DNA of 64,000 bases. Source: Deltaproteobacteria bacterium UBA1386 (lineage in GTDB: Bacteria; Desulfobacterota; Syntrophorhabdia; Syntrophorhabdales; Syntrophorhabdaceae). How positions within the stretch are numbered: the first letter of the stretch is position 1; each line of letters begins with the position of its first letter. The position numbers and the translations under genes were made by a program. Positions 1-8,744 of this stretch are shown piece after piece. The stretch spans positions 1 through 64,000 of the forward strand of contig DBQU01000068.1 of NCBI GenBank assembly GCA_002305765.1, given 5' to 3'. A model generated the notes under the pieces. It saw only the letters and a list, made by a program, of their open reading frames with translations. It made no database searches and was not told where the DNA came from.

Positions 1-34
1 ACAGGCTGTCAAGCGATTCAAGCCATTCAAGCCC
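1..34. repeat. 9-bp YTCAAGCSA-type repeat units at window edge
   Basis: Three consecutive units (TCAAGCGAT, TCAAGCCAT, TCAAGCCC) lie immediately 3' of the permease gene. The same 9-bp period recurs at 22121-22156, 22240-22275 and 37227-37262, always between genes. Bases 1-20 also resemble the reverse complement of the sequence near 8540, so this may be one end of a longer dispersed element. Confidence 0.6.
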
Positions 35-40
35 TTTCTT

Positions 41-874
41 TCAGGCTCCCTTGCGCCTTGGATCGAAGACGTCCCTCAAGCCTTCGCCGAGGAGGTTGTA
101 GCCCATTACGGTGAGGAAGATGGCAAGGCCGGGGTAGAGGGAGAGCCACCAGGCCACCTCTATGTTGTCCTTCGCCTGGGTGAGGATGTTGCCCCAGCTC
201 GGTGTGGGGGGCTGGACGCCGATGCCGAGGAAGGACAGCGCCGATTCGGTCAGGATGGCCCCGCCGATACCCAGCGTCGCGACGACGTAGACGGGGGTCA
301 CCGCGTTGGGCAGGACGTGGCGGAAGATGATCCTCAGGGAATTGAAGCCCTGCGCCTTCGCGGCCATGACATACTCCTTGCTCTTTATGCTCAGTATCTC
401 CGCCCGGACGAGGCGCGCCGTGCCCATCCAGCTCGTCAGCCCGATGACGATCATGATGTTCCAGATGCTTGGTTCCAGGATGGCGATGACGGCAAGGATG
501 AGGAAGAACGTCGGGAAACACATCATGAGGTCGACGAAGCGCATGATGACCTCGTCCACCATCCCCCCGAAATAACCCGATATGGCGCCGAGAATGAGCC
601 CTATGAGGATGGCGATGCCCACGGAAACGAATCCCACGAGGAGGGATATCCGCGTCCCGTAGAGGACCCGGGAGAAGACGTCCCGTCCCAGCGTGTCCGT
701 GCCGAAGGGATGGGAGAAGGTAGGCGCCGAGAGGATGTTCTTGATGTCAGGCTCGATGGGGTCGTGAGGGGAAATGACCGGCGCGAAAACGGCGCAGAAG
801 AACATGGGCACGAGGATGATGAGCCCCACGAGCGCGAGGTGATGGCGTACCGTCCTCTTAAGGATATCCTTCAT
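41..874 (-). CDS. ABC transporter permease, OppC/DppC family
   Basis: Inner-membrane permease of a peptide/nickel-type ABC importer, 277 aa, the usual family length. The N-terminal OppC-type segment has a membrane helix at about 13-32, followed by the hallmark HPFGTDTLGRDVFSR near residues 55-69. Further helices follow, with the EAA loop that contacts the ATPase at about 160-190 (EYVMAAKAQGF). The start ATG at 874 is preceded by GAGGTGAC. Partner ATPases would lie beyond the left edge. The DppB-type permease normally found upstream is absent: the next gene upstream is a radical SAM protein 33 bp away. Substrate cannot be told from sequence. Confidence 0.93.
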   Translation of the reverse strand: MKDILKRTVRHHLALVGLIILVPMFFCAVFAPVISPHDPIEPDIKNILSAPTFSHPFGTDTLGRDVFSRVLYGTRISLLVGFVSVGIAILIGLILGAISGYFGGMVDEVIMRFVDLMMCFPTFFLILAVIAILEPSIWNIMIVIGLTSWMGTARLVRAEILSIKSKEYVMAAKAQGFNSLRIIFRHVLPNAVTPVYVVATLGIGGAILTESALSFLGIGVQPPTPSWGNILTQAKDNIEVAWWLSLYPGLAIFLTVMGYNLLGEGLRDVFDPRRKGA

Positions 875-907
875 GTCACCTCATATTAATAGCCGCAGGA
901 TTTAAAA

Positions 908-2434
908 TCAACAAAAAGCGTCTACGAAGAAAGGCGCATGATTGGATGTGAAGTAGGGGGGCTGCCGGTTCACGATCTCCCGTATGGCGGGGTGGCGTGT
1001 GAATTCCCTGTCGATGAAGCGCCTCACCTTCCTGCGGTCCCATCCCTTCGGATGGACGAAGTCCGTGTAGAACGAGAGGTCGCCGCCGTAGAAAGGTTTC
1101 GCGTCGAGGGCGGCGGCGTCGGGGCTTGAGTGGGGAAGGTTGAAGACGGCGAGGTTGACAAACCCGATGAACTCATGGTGCTCCACGATGAAATCCATGG
1201 TCCTGCGAGCCGCCTCCTCATCCTCTCCGGGTGTCCCGAAAAGGAGGTAGACGTAGGTGCCGATACCCGCCCGCGTAAGTGCTTTCAAGGCCTTCGACAC
1301 GTCGGAGATTCCGATCCCTTTGCGCATGCCGTCGAGGACGTCCTGGTCTCCCGACTCGACGCCGAGCTTGAGCATGACGCAGCCGGAAGCCCTGAGGTCC
1401 CTGCAGAAACCCTCGTCCGTCAGCTCCTTCGTCACCCGGGCAAAGCCGTACCAGGGAACGCCGGGCGGTTCATTGACGAGCGCCTTGAGGACGGAAGGGC
1501 TTATCGCGTTGTCGACGATGTGTGCCAGGGCGGGCCGGTACTCCTCAGCAAGCTCTCTCAGCCCGGCCGCGGCTTCTATCGGCGCGAGCTGCGCGTATGG
1601 GGTGCCTTCGGCCGTCTCGGGACAGAAGGAGCATTTGCCCCAGTAGCATCCCGCCGATGTGCTGTAAGGCATGATCATACCCGGCGACAGGTAATCCTTC
1701 AAAGGGAATGCATCGCAGGCATAGGAGGTGGAGATCTTCCTGCCTCCCGCCTCAGGCGGCGATCCGAGAAGTCCTAGGAGAAAGGCCTCCCCGGGACCCG
1801 CAACGACATGGTCGATGAGGCCGCCGAAACCATTCTTCCATGCCGACGCGCTCATCCATGACGTCACCAGCCCGCCGCCGAGAATGATCTTCACCCCGGG
1901 GAACTCACTCCTCACGAAACCCATCATCGCGAAGGCGGCAAGCGCCTGGCTGAGGTAGGTGAGCGAGAATCCGGCGAACCTCTCCCCGCCGAGCCCGAAT
2001 TCCTCCCTGAGACGCCCCGCGAAATGATCGTGGAAAGGACTGTCCTCGGGATGAAGCGCGGCCTCAAGGAGGTCTTCGCTCCTCAGCGGCGAGAGACACC
2101 GGTCCTCACAGTCGGACAGGCTGAGCCTCGTGTCCTCTCCCCCGGCAAATGCAAAGAGCCGGTTGACATCGTTCACGCATCTCTTGTAGCGGTCGAAGTT
2201 GCGGTATGTCCTTTCGTCCCGAAGGGCATCGAGGTTTCGGGAAAGGTTTCGCGCGGCCCTCTGCGACCACCTGTCGTCACCGGGGACCGCATTGGAGATA
2301 AGCCGGAGCATGCCTTCAAGGTTCATGTCGAGGACCTTGCAGGGATGGCCGGCGTCGCCCAAGGCGCCGGCGAGACGCGCGAGGCCCGCGGGAGGTTCGC
2401 AGGGTTTGGCTACAGGGGGATTGATAAGGAGCAC
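908..2434 (-). CDS. B12-binding-domain radical SAM protein
   Basis: 508 aa, GTG start (LLINPPVAKP is the typical beginning of cobalamin-dependent radical SAM proteins). The N-terminal ~220 residues form a Rossmann-like cobalamin-binding type domain, with a glycine-rich strand IILGGG near 183-188. The radical SAM core follows with cysteines at 263, 268 and 271. The spacing is CX4CX2C (GCYWGKCSFC) rather than CX3CX2C, a variant seen in some B12-radical SAM proteins. The core continues with GVESGDQDVLDGMRKG. No canonical DxHxxG B12 motif was identified, so cobalamin binding is uncertain. Reaction unknown; it may be a methyltransferase or other modifying enzyme. It sits in a minus-strand run with a FecR-like gene (38 bp upstream) and a permease (33 bp downstream). 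Confidence 0.85.
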   Translation of the reverse strand: MLLINPPVAKPCEPPAGLARLAGALGDAGHPCKVLDMNLEGMLRLISNAVPGDDRWSQRAARNLSRNLDALRDERTYRNFDRYKRCVNDVNRLFAFAGGEDTRLSLSDCEDRCLSPLRSEDLLEAALHPEDSPFHDHFAGRLREEFGLGGERFAGFSLTYLSQALAAFAMMGFVRSEFPGVKIILGGGLVTSWMSASAWKNGFGGLIDHVVAGPGEAFLLGLLGSPPEAGGRKISTSYACDAFPLKDYLSPGMIMPYSTSAGCYWGKCSFCPETAEGTPYAQLAPIEAAAGLRELAEEYRPALAHIVDNAISPSVLKALVNEPPGVPWYGFARVTKELTDEGFCRDLRASGCVMLKLGVESGDQDVLDGMRKGIGISDVSKALKALTRAGIGTYVYLLFGTPGEDEEAARRTMDFIVEHHEFIGFVNLAVFNLPHSSPDAAALDAKPFYGGDLSFYTDFVHPKGWDRRKVRRFIDREFTRHPAIREIVNRQPPYFTSNHAPFFVDAFC

Positions 2435-2472
2435 GTTCTTTCTTTCAGGCAGGACGGGAACGACATTGAGCT

Positions 2473-3333
2473 CTACCTGATGCTTTCCTCCATCTTTTTC
2501 AAATGTTCGTTCTCGGGGAAATCAGCTTTCAGGGTCTTGATCTCGGCACGCGCCAGATCGTTCAGGTTGTTGTCAACGAGGAAGAATACGTAGGAGAGCC
2601 TGAAGGAAAGATCCTCTTTGCGCTCTTTGAAGGCGGCTATCTTCCGGCCGAGCTCCTCAGCCTCCGCCTCGGACGGCAGGGAGAAGACGCCTCCCGAAAC
2701 GTTGTTCACTTTGCCGGAATCCACTATCCACCGGTACTCATTCCCATAGGCCAGCACCTTATCGGGTACCTTCAGGGAGCTTCCCTCGCTCTCCGCGCTG
2801 TACACGACGGTGTCGCCGGAGATTATCTTCACCGTCACCTTCCTGTCGCCGGAACATCTATTCTCCCAGGAGAGCACCGGCGCCGGGTCGAGTATGGTGG
2901 TGCTCACCGGAGATATCGCTTTGATACAGGGCCGGACGCCGCGCACGACAAAGCCTCCCATGGACCCCGATGAGGTGCCTCCCGGGGCATAGAGGCCCGT
3001 GAGCTCCGAGATCTTTCCCCTGACGGCCACCATCCTGCCCGGTTTCGCCAATCCTTCCGAGTTGTCGCCGATCTCGTAGCCCTTGCTCTCCTTCAGCGAC
3101 GCGACGACCACCCTGCCCTTTCGCACGCTGATCCTGTCCCCCTCCTTGACGGCATAGAGGATGTGTTCGCTCCGTTTGAGGGTGATCGTCTTTCCGTCAG
3201 CGCTCCTGAGCTGCGCTGTCCCCTCAATGTCGAAGATGTACCCTGCCTGGACGGCCGCGCTCACCTCGCCGGCCCCGGCAAGGACAGCCGCGGCGCAGAA
3301 GATCAAAAGAAGGGCCACAGATAGCTTTTTCAT
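2473..3333 (-). CDS. FecR-domain-like periplasmic protein
   Basis: 286 aa with a clear Sec signal peptide (MKKLSVALLL... ending near SAAV, residue ~27). Residues ~30-115 resemble a FecR-type beta domain (GxIxDIEGTAQLR, then VKEGDRISVRKGRVVV), which usually senses or binds in the periplasm. Residues ~140-225 look like a beta-sandwich with SPVSTTILDPAPVLSW. The C-terminus is helical and charged, perhaps TPR-like. It lies 58 bp downstream of a CHASE2 cyclase on the same strand. FecR-like proteins commonly neighbour CHASE2 cyclases, so a shared sensory role is inferred. The exact function is not known. Confidence 0.75.
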   Translation of the reverse strand: MKKLSVALLLIFCAAAVLAGAGEVSAAVQAGYIFDIEGTAQLRSADGKTITLKRSEHILYAVKEGDRISVRKGRVVVASLKESKGYEIGDNSEGLAKPGRMVAVRGKISELTGLYAPGGTSSGSMGGFVVRGVRPCIKAISPVSTTILDPAPVLSWENRCSGDRKVTVKIISGDTVVYSAESEGSSLKVPDKVLAYGNEYRWIVDSGKVNNVSGGVFSLPSEAEAEELGRKIAAFKERKEDLSFRLSYVFFLVDNNLNDLARAEIKTLKADFPENEHLKKMEESIR

Positions 3334-3391
3334 GTTCTTCTCCTTCTCCTGGAAATATCCTCTCCTGTTCCCCGCATGTACCTACATCACA

Positions 3392-5263
3392 TCACGTCTC
3401 TCCGACGGTGTAAAGTGAAATGGGGCGGTCCACCCCCTTGAGGGCAAATTCCCCCGCCTCCCTCCACGGGAAGACGTCCGCTGCGGCGGCGCGGGCGTCG
3501 CTGCTCACGAGAAGCGCCGCGCCCGCCTCCTTTGTGAGGCCCTCTATGCGGGAGGCGATGTTCACGTGCTCGCCGATGATGGTGAAGTCCATCTTCCTGT
3601 GAGAGCCTATGTTGCCGAGGATGACCTCGCCATGATGTATGCCGATGCCGACGCTCACCTGCCAATCGCCGATGAACTCCCTGAACCGGCCCTCGTCGTT
3701 GAGGCGCCTCGTCTCGTCGAGGATATTAAGGGCCGCCGACACCGCGTCGGCGGCAGGGTTCTGACCGGTCATGAAAAAGGCCAGCAGGCCGTCACCGATG
3801 AACTTGTTCACGAAACCGCCCCGTTCCTGTATCCTTTCGGTGACGGCGCCGAAGAAGGAATTGAGGAAACGCACCACCTGGCGTGCCTCCCTCTGCGTCG
3901 AGAGGACCGTGAAGTTCCGGATATCCAGGAACAGTATGGAAACATCCCGCGCCTCGCCGGCAAGAAGGGCCTCCGGGTCCGTCTCGATGAGCCTGTCGAG
4001 AACATTCCTGTCCATGTAGTATCCGAAGACCTTCTCCACCTTCCGCCGCGCCCTTTCCTCGACAAGATACCGGTAAGGATACACGAGGATGGCAACGACG
4101 AAGGGCACCAGCGCCTGGGGGAAAATGTGGACGTAGCTCCCCGCGGCAAAGAGGAGAAGGTTGACGGCAAAGAACAGGGCGGTGAGGCCGACAATCGCGG
4201 CGATCGCCGGAAGAGGCCTCATGAGGGATATGGCCGCGAGCGACGAGGCTGCCAGAAAAGCGAGTATGGCGATGTTGGCGCCAAGGGGCGCCTCCGTCAG
4301 AGAGGTGCCCGTCAACATGGTCTCCGCTATTATGCCGTGGATCACGGGACCGGGCATTCTGCCGCCTCCGCGCTGCGAAGGCGAAGCGTCTCGTTTCACG
4401 GTGTCCATGGGAAAAAGGTCCCGCTTGAGGGGCGTCGCGTGGACGTCCTCGTATCCGCTGATATAACCCAGAATGACCGTCTTTCCTGAAAAGGCCCCCC
4501 TGTCGATCCTGCCTTCCATGACGTCGTCAAGGCGGTAGAAGGGAATGGAGCCTGTCAGCGCGTAATTCAGAAAGACCGGGCCCCGGCCGTATTGCCGTCC
4601 CGTGGACAGGCGGTAGAGAACTGAAGCAAAGGACGGGCTGACGCCTCTGTCGAGGACCTGCTTCCGGATAACACCGTCGTTCCCGGTGAGCCCGCCATCC
4701 GTAAGGGCGGCGTCGGCAATGACCATGTTCCTTATGAAAGGGCTCACCCCGTAATAGAAAGGGACCATGTCCCCGTGGACGACCTGCACGATGTTCATGC
4801 GCTCCGAGACATCCATGATCGGTCCCAGCACCGACCGGTCCAGCCCCTCGCCCACCTCCTCCATGGCCCGGACGATGTCGGCCTTTGCCCCGTCGGAGCT
4901 GCCGGCCATCAACCCGGCCGCGGCATCCTTCAGTTTGTCGCTCTGCTTATGGACGAGGATGACGTCGAGCCCCACCGTCCTGGCACCACATGCATCCATG
5001 CGCCGCAGGAACCGGCCGATGTCGTCATAGACGAAGAGGAGGGGCTTCTTCCTGATGAAGGACCGCTCGTCGATGCCGACGACAACGATCTGCCCGCCTG
5101 GCGCGTTCCTTCCCAGGCCGAGAACATCGGCAAGCTGGACGCGCCTGTCGTAGGCCCTTCCCTCCAGGCCCTTCTGCAGCCCCGCCCCGTACATACCGAG
5201 GCAAATGAGCACCGCAAGGACCGTTATCACGACCGTGATGACCTGATGTCTTCGATTTCTCAC
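3392..5263 (-). CDS. CHASE2-domain class III adenylate/guanylate cyclase
   Basis: Membrane sensor that makes a cyclic nucleotide, 623 aa, GTG start. It has a TM helix at ~9-29, a periplasmic CHASE2 sensor at ~35-320 (VVGIDERSF, RTVGLDVIL, IVIHG-type motifs) and three TM helices at ~328-400. The class III cyclase domain spans ~435-620. Metal-binding aspartates are D447 (FLDIRNFT) and D491 (GDGLLAFF). K487 and D559 sit at the purine-specifying positions, favouring ATP, and N568 and R572 are the transition-state residues. All catalytic positions look intact. It heads a minus-strand run with the FecR-like protein and is divergent from the caspase gene across 258 bp. Confidence 0.93.
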   Translation of the reverse strand: MRNRRHQVITVVITVLAVLICLGMYGAGLQKGLEGRAYDRRVQLADVLGLGRNAPGGQIVVVGIDERSFIRKKPLLFVYDDIGRFLRRMDACGARTVGLDVILVHKQSDKLKDAAAGLMAGSSDGAKADIVRAMEEVGEGLDRSVLGPIMDVSERMNIVQVVHGDMVPFYYGVSPFIRNMVIADAALTDGGLTGNDGVIRKQVLDRGVSPSFASVLYRLSTGRQYGRGPVFLNYALTGSIPFYRLDDVMEGRIDRGAFSGKTVILGYISGYEDVHATPLKRDLFPMDTVKRDASPSQRGGGRMPGPVIHGIIAETMLTGTSLTEAPLGANIAILAFLAASSLAAISLMRPLPAIAAIVGLTALFFAVNLLLFAAGSYVHIFPQALVPFVVAILVYPYRYLVEERARRKVEKVFGYYMDRNVLDRLIETDPEALLAGEARDVSILFLDIRNFTVLSTQREARQVVRFLNSFFGAVTERIQERGGFVNKFIGDGLLAFFMTGQNPAADAVSAALNILDETRRLNDEGRFREFIGDWQVSVGIGIHHGEVILGNIGSHRKMDFTIIGEHVNIASRIEGLTKEAGAALLVSSDARAAAADVFPWREAGEFALKGVDRPISLYTVGET

Positions 5264-5468
5264 CGGTGTCCGTCCCCGAAGGATTCTCCCTATTATACAC
5301 CACCCCCCGGACGTGCACGACCTATTTTATGAGCCTCCCTCCACGTCACACCGCAAGCCTGGGGTCCCGGCGCAAACCCGCACGGAAACACAGGCTTTCC
5401 CCGTCTGCCCGTCCGGCGCGCCTCAGGCGACTGCCCGTATGCCCGTATGCCCCTGCGCCCCGTCCGTC

Positions 5469-5498
5469 TTTACCATTTCAGCGCGAGCATGGTATAAC
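5469..5498 (+). promoter_or_regulatory. Candidate sigma-70 promoter for the caspase-like gene
   Basis: TTTACC, an 18-bp spacer, then TATAAC at 5493-5498. Transcription would begin about 5505, giving a short leader containing AGGGG before the ATG at 5522. Seen by eye only. Confidence 0.4.
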
Positions 5499-5521
5499 AT
5501 ATCCTGCAACAGGGGTTGACG

Positions 5522-8500
5522 ATGAAGGCAAGACAATCCTTTCACGTGATTCTCGTCGCGGCGCTCTTTCTCCTTCTCCTGCCGCAGGTGTCCCTGGGTG
5601 AGGACGCGGTCCCATCCGGGCCGGTCCTGCGCATCGAGACGGGCAGCCACATGGCCCGGATCTTCAAGATGGACAGCGACCGCGCCAACCGCTTCCTGGT
5701 AACGGGAGGCGAGGACAAGACGGTGCGCCTGTGGGAATTGCCGTCGGGGGCCGCGCTCAAGGTCCTGAGGCCCCCCATCGGCCCCGGCAATTCCGGGGTC
5801 ATACGCGCCGTCGCGATGTCCCCCGACGGGACCTTCGTCGCCTGCGGCGGCATGACGCGCGTCGGCAAGGGATACAACATCTACATCTTCGACAGGGAAA
5901 CGGGGCGCATGGCCCGGGCGCTCGGCGGGCTCAAGGAACCCGTTCTCCATCTTTCCTTTTCGAAGGACGGCAGGTTTCTCGCCGCCGCCCTCATGGGAGG
6001 CGCCGGCATAGAGGTCTACAGCGTCCCCGGCTTCACGGCGACGACCGTTGAGGACGGAGGGTACAAGGGCACAGCGGCGGGTGCCGACTTCGACTGGTCG
6101 GGACGCCTCGTCACCGTGTCCTTCGATGGATTCATCCGCCTCTACGACAGCTCTTTCAGGGTCATAGGGAAGGTCCCTCTCCCCGGCGGAAAGACGCCCT
6201 CGTCGGTCCGGTTCGGTCCCGACGGCTCGAGAGTCGCCGTCAGCTTCTACGACTCGCCCCATATAGATATCCTTTCGGGGAACGACCTCCTGCCGGTGGC
6301 ATCGCAGACGCTGCCCGGCGAGATGGGCCTCTCCACCGCCTGGTCGGCCGACGGGAAATACCTCTACGCCTCGAACGGGGGCATGAAGGGGCCCTTCGTC
6401 CTGGCGCGGTTCGGTGAAAGAGGCGCGGGGCGGATGGAGGAGATAAAGGCCGAGCGAGGCTCCAACCGCTCGACGCGAAGCACAAAGACCGCCTTCTTGC
6501 CCCTCTGGAACGGCGACCTCGTCTTCGCCAACAGGGAGCCCGCCATAGGCATCGTGAGGAGCAACGGTCAGACCCTTTTCTACAAGGACGCGACGGCGCT
6601 CTGGTTCGTGGGTGATGACGGTCTACTCGCCTCGACCGACGGTACTGAGGTCCGGTTCAATGTCCCCGGCAAGGAGAAGAGAACGATCCGTTTCTCCCTT
6701 CGTGACAGGCGCCTTGACGAGATACGTGGGAACGATCAGGGCGAAATGAAGCTTTTCAAAACCGATCCCGGCGTACCAGCCATCCGCCTCACGGACTGGC
6801 GGTCTTCGGAGTCGCCCAAGCTGAACAACAGGCCAATAAAGCTTCGCCGCGGGGAACACTCCGTCGCGAGAGCGGTGGCCGCGGACGGCAGGAGCTTTGC
6901 CCTGGGCACGAACTTAGCCATATATCTTTTCGGCGCCGATGGCTCCGAGATCTGGAGGCAGCCCTTTCCCGGAGTACGCGGCGTCAGCATTCCTCCGGGC
7001 GGACGCACCGTCATCGCCGCGTTATCGGACGGCACCATCCACTGGCACGGCATCGATGACGGAAGGGTCCTTCTCACGCTCTTTCCCTCCGTCGACATGA
7101 AACGCTGGGTCGTCTGGACACATTCAGGCTACTATGATGCCGCGCCGGGCGCCGAAGAACTGGTGGGCTGGCATGTCAACCGCAACGGCAGGCTCGCCGC
7201 CGATTTCTTCCCCGTCTCCCGTTTCAGGTCCATTTACTACCGGCCCGACGTCGTGGCAAAGACCCTGGAGATGGGCGATGAAAAGAAGGCCCTCGCGGCG
7301 GCCGACAGGGGGTCGGGCCGCGCCACACAGGACATCGCCCTCAAGAAGGTCCTGCCCCCCGTGGTATCCGTCATCCACCCCGCCGACGGGGCCGAGGTCA
7401 GGGAAAGGGAGATAGACGTCCGGTTCACCGTGCGGTCACCTTCGGGAGACCCCGTCACCGGCATCAGGGTGCTCGTCGACGGCAGGCCCGTTCAGCGCAT
7501 CCGCGGGGTGGCGGCAGAGGGCGAGGAGACACGCGACGTGACGATCACGATACCGGAAAAGGACTCGGAGATCTCCGTCCTGGCCTCCAACAAGAATGCC
7601 GTGAGCGAACCCTCCACGGTGCGCGTCAGGTGGTCCGGCCCTGCCGCGGGGACAAAGGATGCCTCGTCCCTGCAGGCGCAGTACGAAAAGGCCCAAAAAA
7701 ATGTGACGCAAAAGGCCGGGAACCCCCCGGGACCGGCTTCCCGGGACGCCTCCGCCGCGACGCCCGGTGAATTCGTCGTCAAGCCTAAGCTTTACATCCT
7801 CGCTGTCGGCGTCTCCAGCTACCGGGACAAGGAGCTCAAGCTCGGTTTCGCCGCGAAGGATGCCGAGGACTTCGCCGGGATCATGTCGCGCCAGAGGGGC
7901 GAGCTCTACCGGGACATCGTCGTCAGGAGGCTCATCGACGAGAAGGCGACGAAGGACGAGATCCTCGACGGCCTCGACTGGATCACGAAGGAAACGACAA
8001 GCAAGGACGTGGCGATGGTGTTCCTCGCCGGTCACGGCATCAATGACCCCAACGGCATCTACTACTTCCTGCCCGTGAACACGGACCTCGACAGGCTCAA
8101 ACGGACGGGCCTCGCCTTCTCGGACATAAAGAACACCGTCATCTCGCTGGCGGGCAAAACGGTCCTCTTCGTCGACACGTGCCACTCGGGCAACATCATG
8201 GGCTCGCGGCGCGCCGTGGCGGACATCAACGCCCTCGTCAACGAACTGGCAAGCGCAGAGAACGGGGCCGTCGTCTTCAGCTCCTCCTCCGGGCGCCAAT
8301 TCTCCGTGGAAGACGCCTCCTGGGGCAACGGCGCTTTCACAAAGGCCCTCGTCGAAGGCATAGGCGGAAAAGCGGACTTCCTGGGCAAAGGCCGCATCAC
8401 CATCAACATGCTCGACCTCTACCTGTCGGAGCGGGTGAAAGAGCTGACGAAAGGCAGGCAAACACCCACGACGGCGAAACCCACCACGGTGCCGGACTTT

Positions 8501-8527
8501 CCCATAGCGGTGCTGGAGAAAAGATAG
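5522..8527 (+). CDS. Secreted WD40-repeat / caspase-family (C14) protein
   Basis: 1001 aa from the ATG at 5522; a TTG six bases earlier abuts the AGGGG ribosome site and is rejected. It has a signal peptide of ~28 residues, then ~500 residues of WD40-like blades (for example TGGEDKTVRLWELPSG). An Ig-like segment follows at ~615-700 (VIHPADGAEVREREIDVRF), then a Gln/Ala-rich linker. The C-terminal caspase domain starts near 755 with YILAVGVSSY. The catalytic dyad is H838 (LAGHGIND) and C887 (VDTCHSGN), both present, so it is probably an active metacaspase-like peptidase. The signal peptide implies action in the periplasm. The substrate is unknown. It is divergent from the CHASE2 cyclase. Confidence 0.92.
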   Translation: MKARQSFHVILVAALFLLLLPQVSLGEDAVPSGPVLRIETGSHMARIFKMDSDRANRFLVTGGEDKTVRLWELPSGAALKVLRPPIGPGNSGVIRAVAMSPDGTFVACGGMTRVGKGYNIYIFDRETGRMARALGGLKEPVLHLSFSKDGRFLAAALMGGAGIEVYSVPGFTATTVEDGGYKGTAAGADFDWSGRLVTVSFDGFIRLYDSSFRVIGKVPLPGGKTPSSVRFGPDGSRVAVSFYDSPHIDILSGNDLLPVASQTLPGEMGLSTAWSADGKYLYASNGGMKGPFVLARFGERGAGRMEEIKAERGSNRSTRSTKTAFLPLWNGDLVFANREPAIGIVRSNGQTLFYKDATALWFVGDDGLLASTDGTEVRFNVPGKEKRTIRFSLRDRRLDEIRGNDQGEMKLFKTDPGVPAIRLTDWRSSESPKLNNRPIKLRRGEHSVARAVAADGRSFALGTNLAIYLFGADGSEIWRQPFPGVRGVSIPPGGRTVIAALSDGTIHWHGIDDGRVLLTLFPSVDMKRWVVWTHSGYYDAAPGAEELVGWHVNRNGRLAADFFPVSRFRSIYYRPDVVAKTLEMGDEKKALAAADRGSGRATQDIALKKVLPPVVSVIHPADGAEVREREIDVRFTVRSPSGDPVTGIRVLVDGRPVQRIRGVAAEGEETRDVTITIPEKDSEISVLASNKNAVSEPSTVRVRWSGPAAGTKDASSLQAQYEKAQKNVTQKAGNPPGPASRDASAATPGEFVVKPKLYILAVGVSSYRDKELKLGFAAKDAEDFAGIMSRQRGELYRDIVVRRLIDEKATKDEILDGLDWITKETTSKDVAMVFLAGHGINDPNGIYYFLPVNTDLDRLKRTGLAFSDIKNTVISLAGKTVLFVDTCHSGNIMGSRRAVADINALVNELASAENGAVVFSSSSGRQFSVEDASWGNGAFTKALVEGIGGKADFLGKGRITINMLDLYLSERVKELTKGRQTPTTAKPTTVPDFPIAVLEKR

Positions 8528-8550
8528 TCGCAGCCGGTTGAATCGCTTGA

Positions 8551-8702
8551 CAGGCTGTTGACAAAGTGATTTCTGAAGACGGTTCGTGCTCTTTCGTCAT
8601 TCCAGCGAAGGACGGAATCCAGGAAAAACGAGGGGTTAGAAAAACCTATGGATTTAAGGCCTTCGCCGGAATGACATAGAAAATGGGTTTATCAACAGCC
8701 TG
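8551..8702. repeat. MITE-like element with nested inverted repeats
   Basis: Ends CAGGCTGTTGACAAA (8551-8565) and TTTATCAACAGCCTG (8688-8702) are inverted copies with one mismatch. Inside, GTCATTCCAGCGAAGG (8596-8611) and CCTTCGCCGGAATGAC (8660-8675) form a second inverted pair. The second 16-mer recurs exactly at 27056-27071. There is no reading frame inside, so this looks like a non-autonomous dispersed element. Confidence 0.65.
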
Positions 8703-8744
8703 TTGAGGGTTGAAGACGGGATTCGAAACCGGAGCCAGGGTGGC

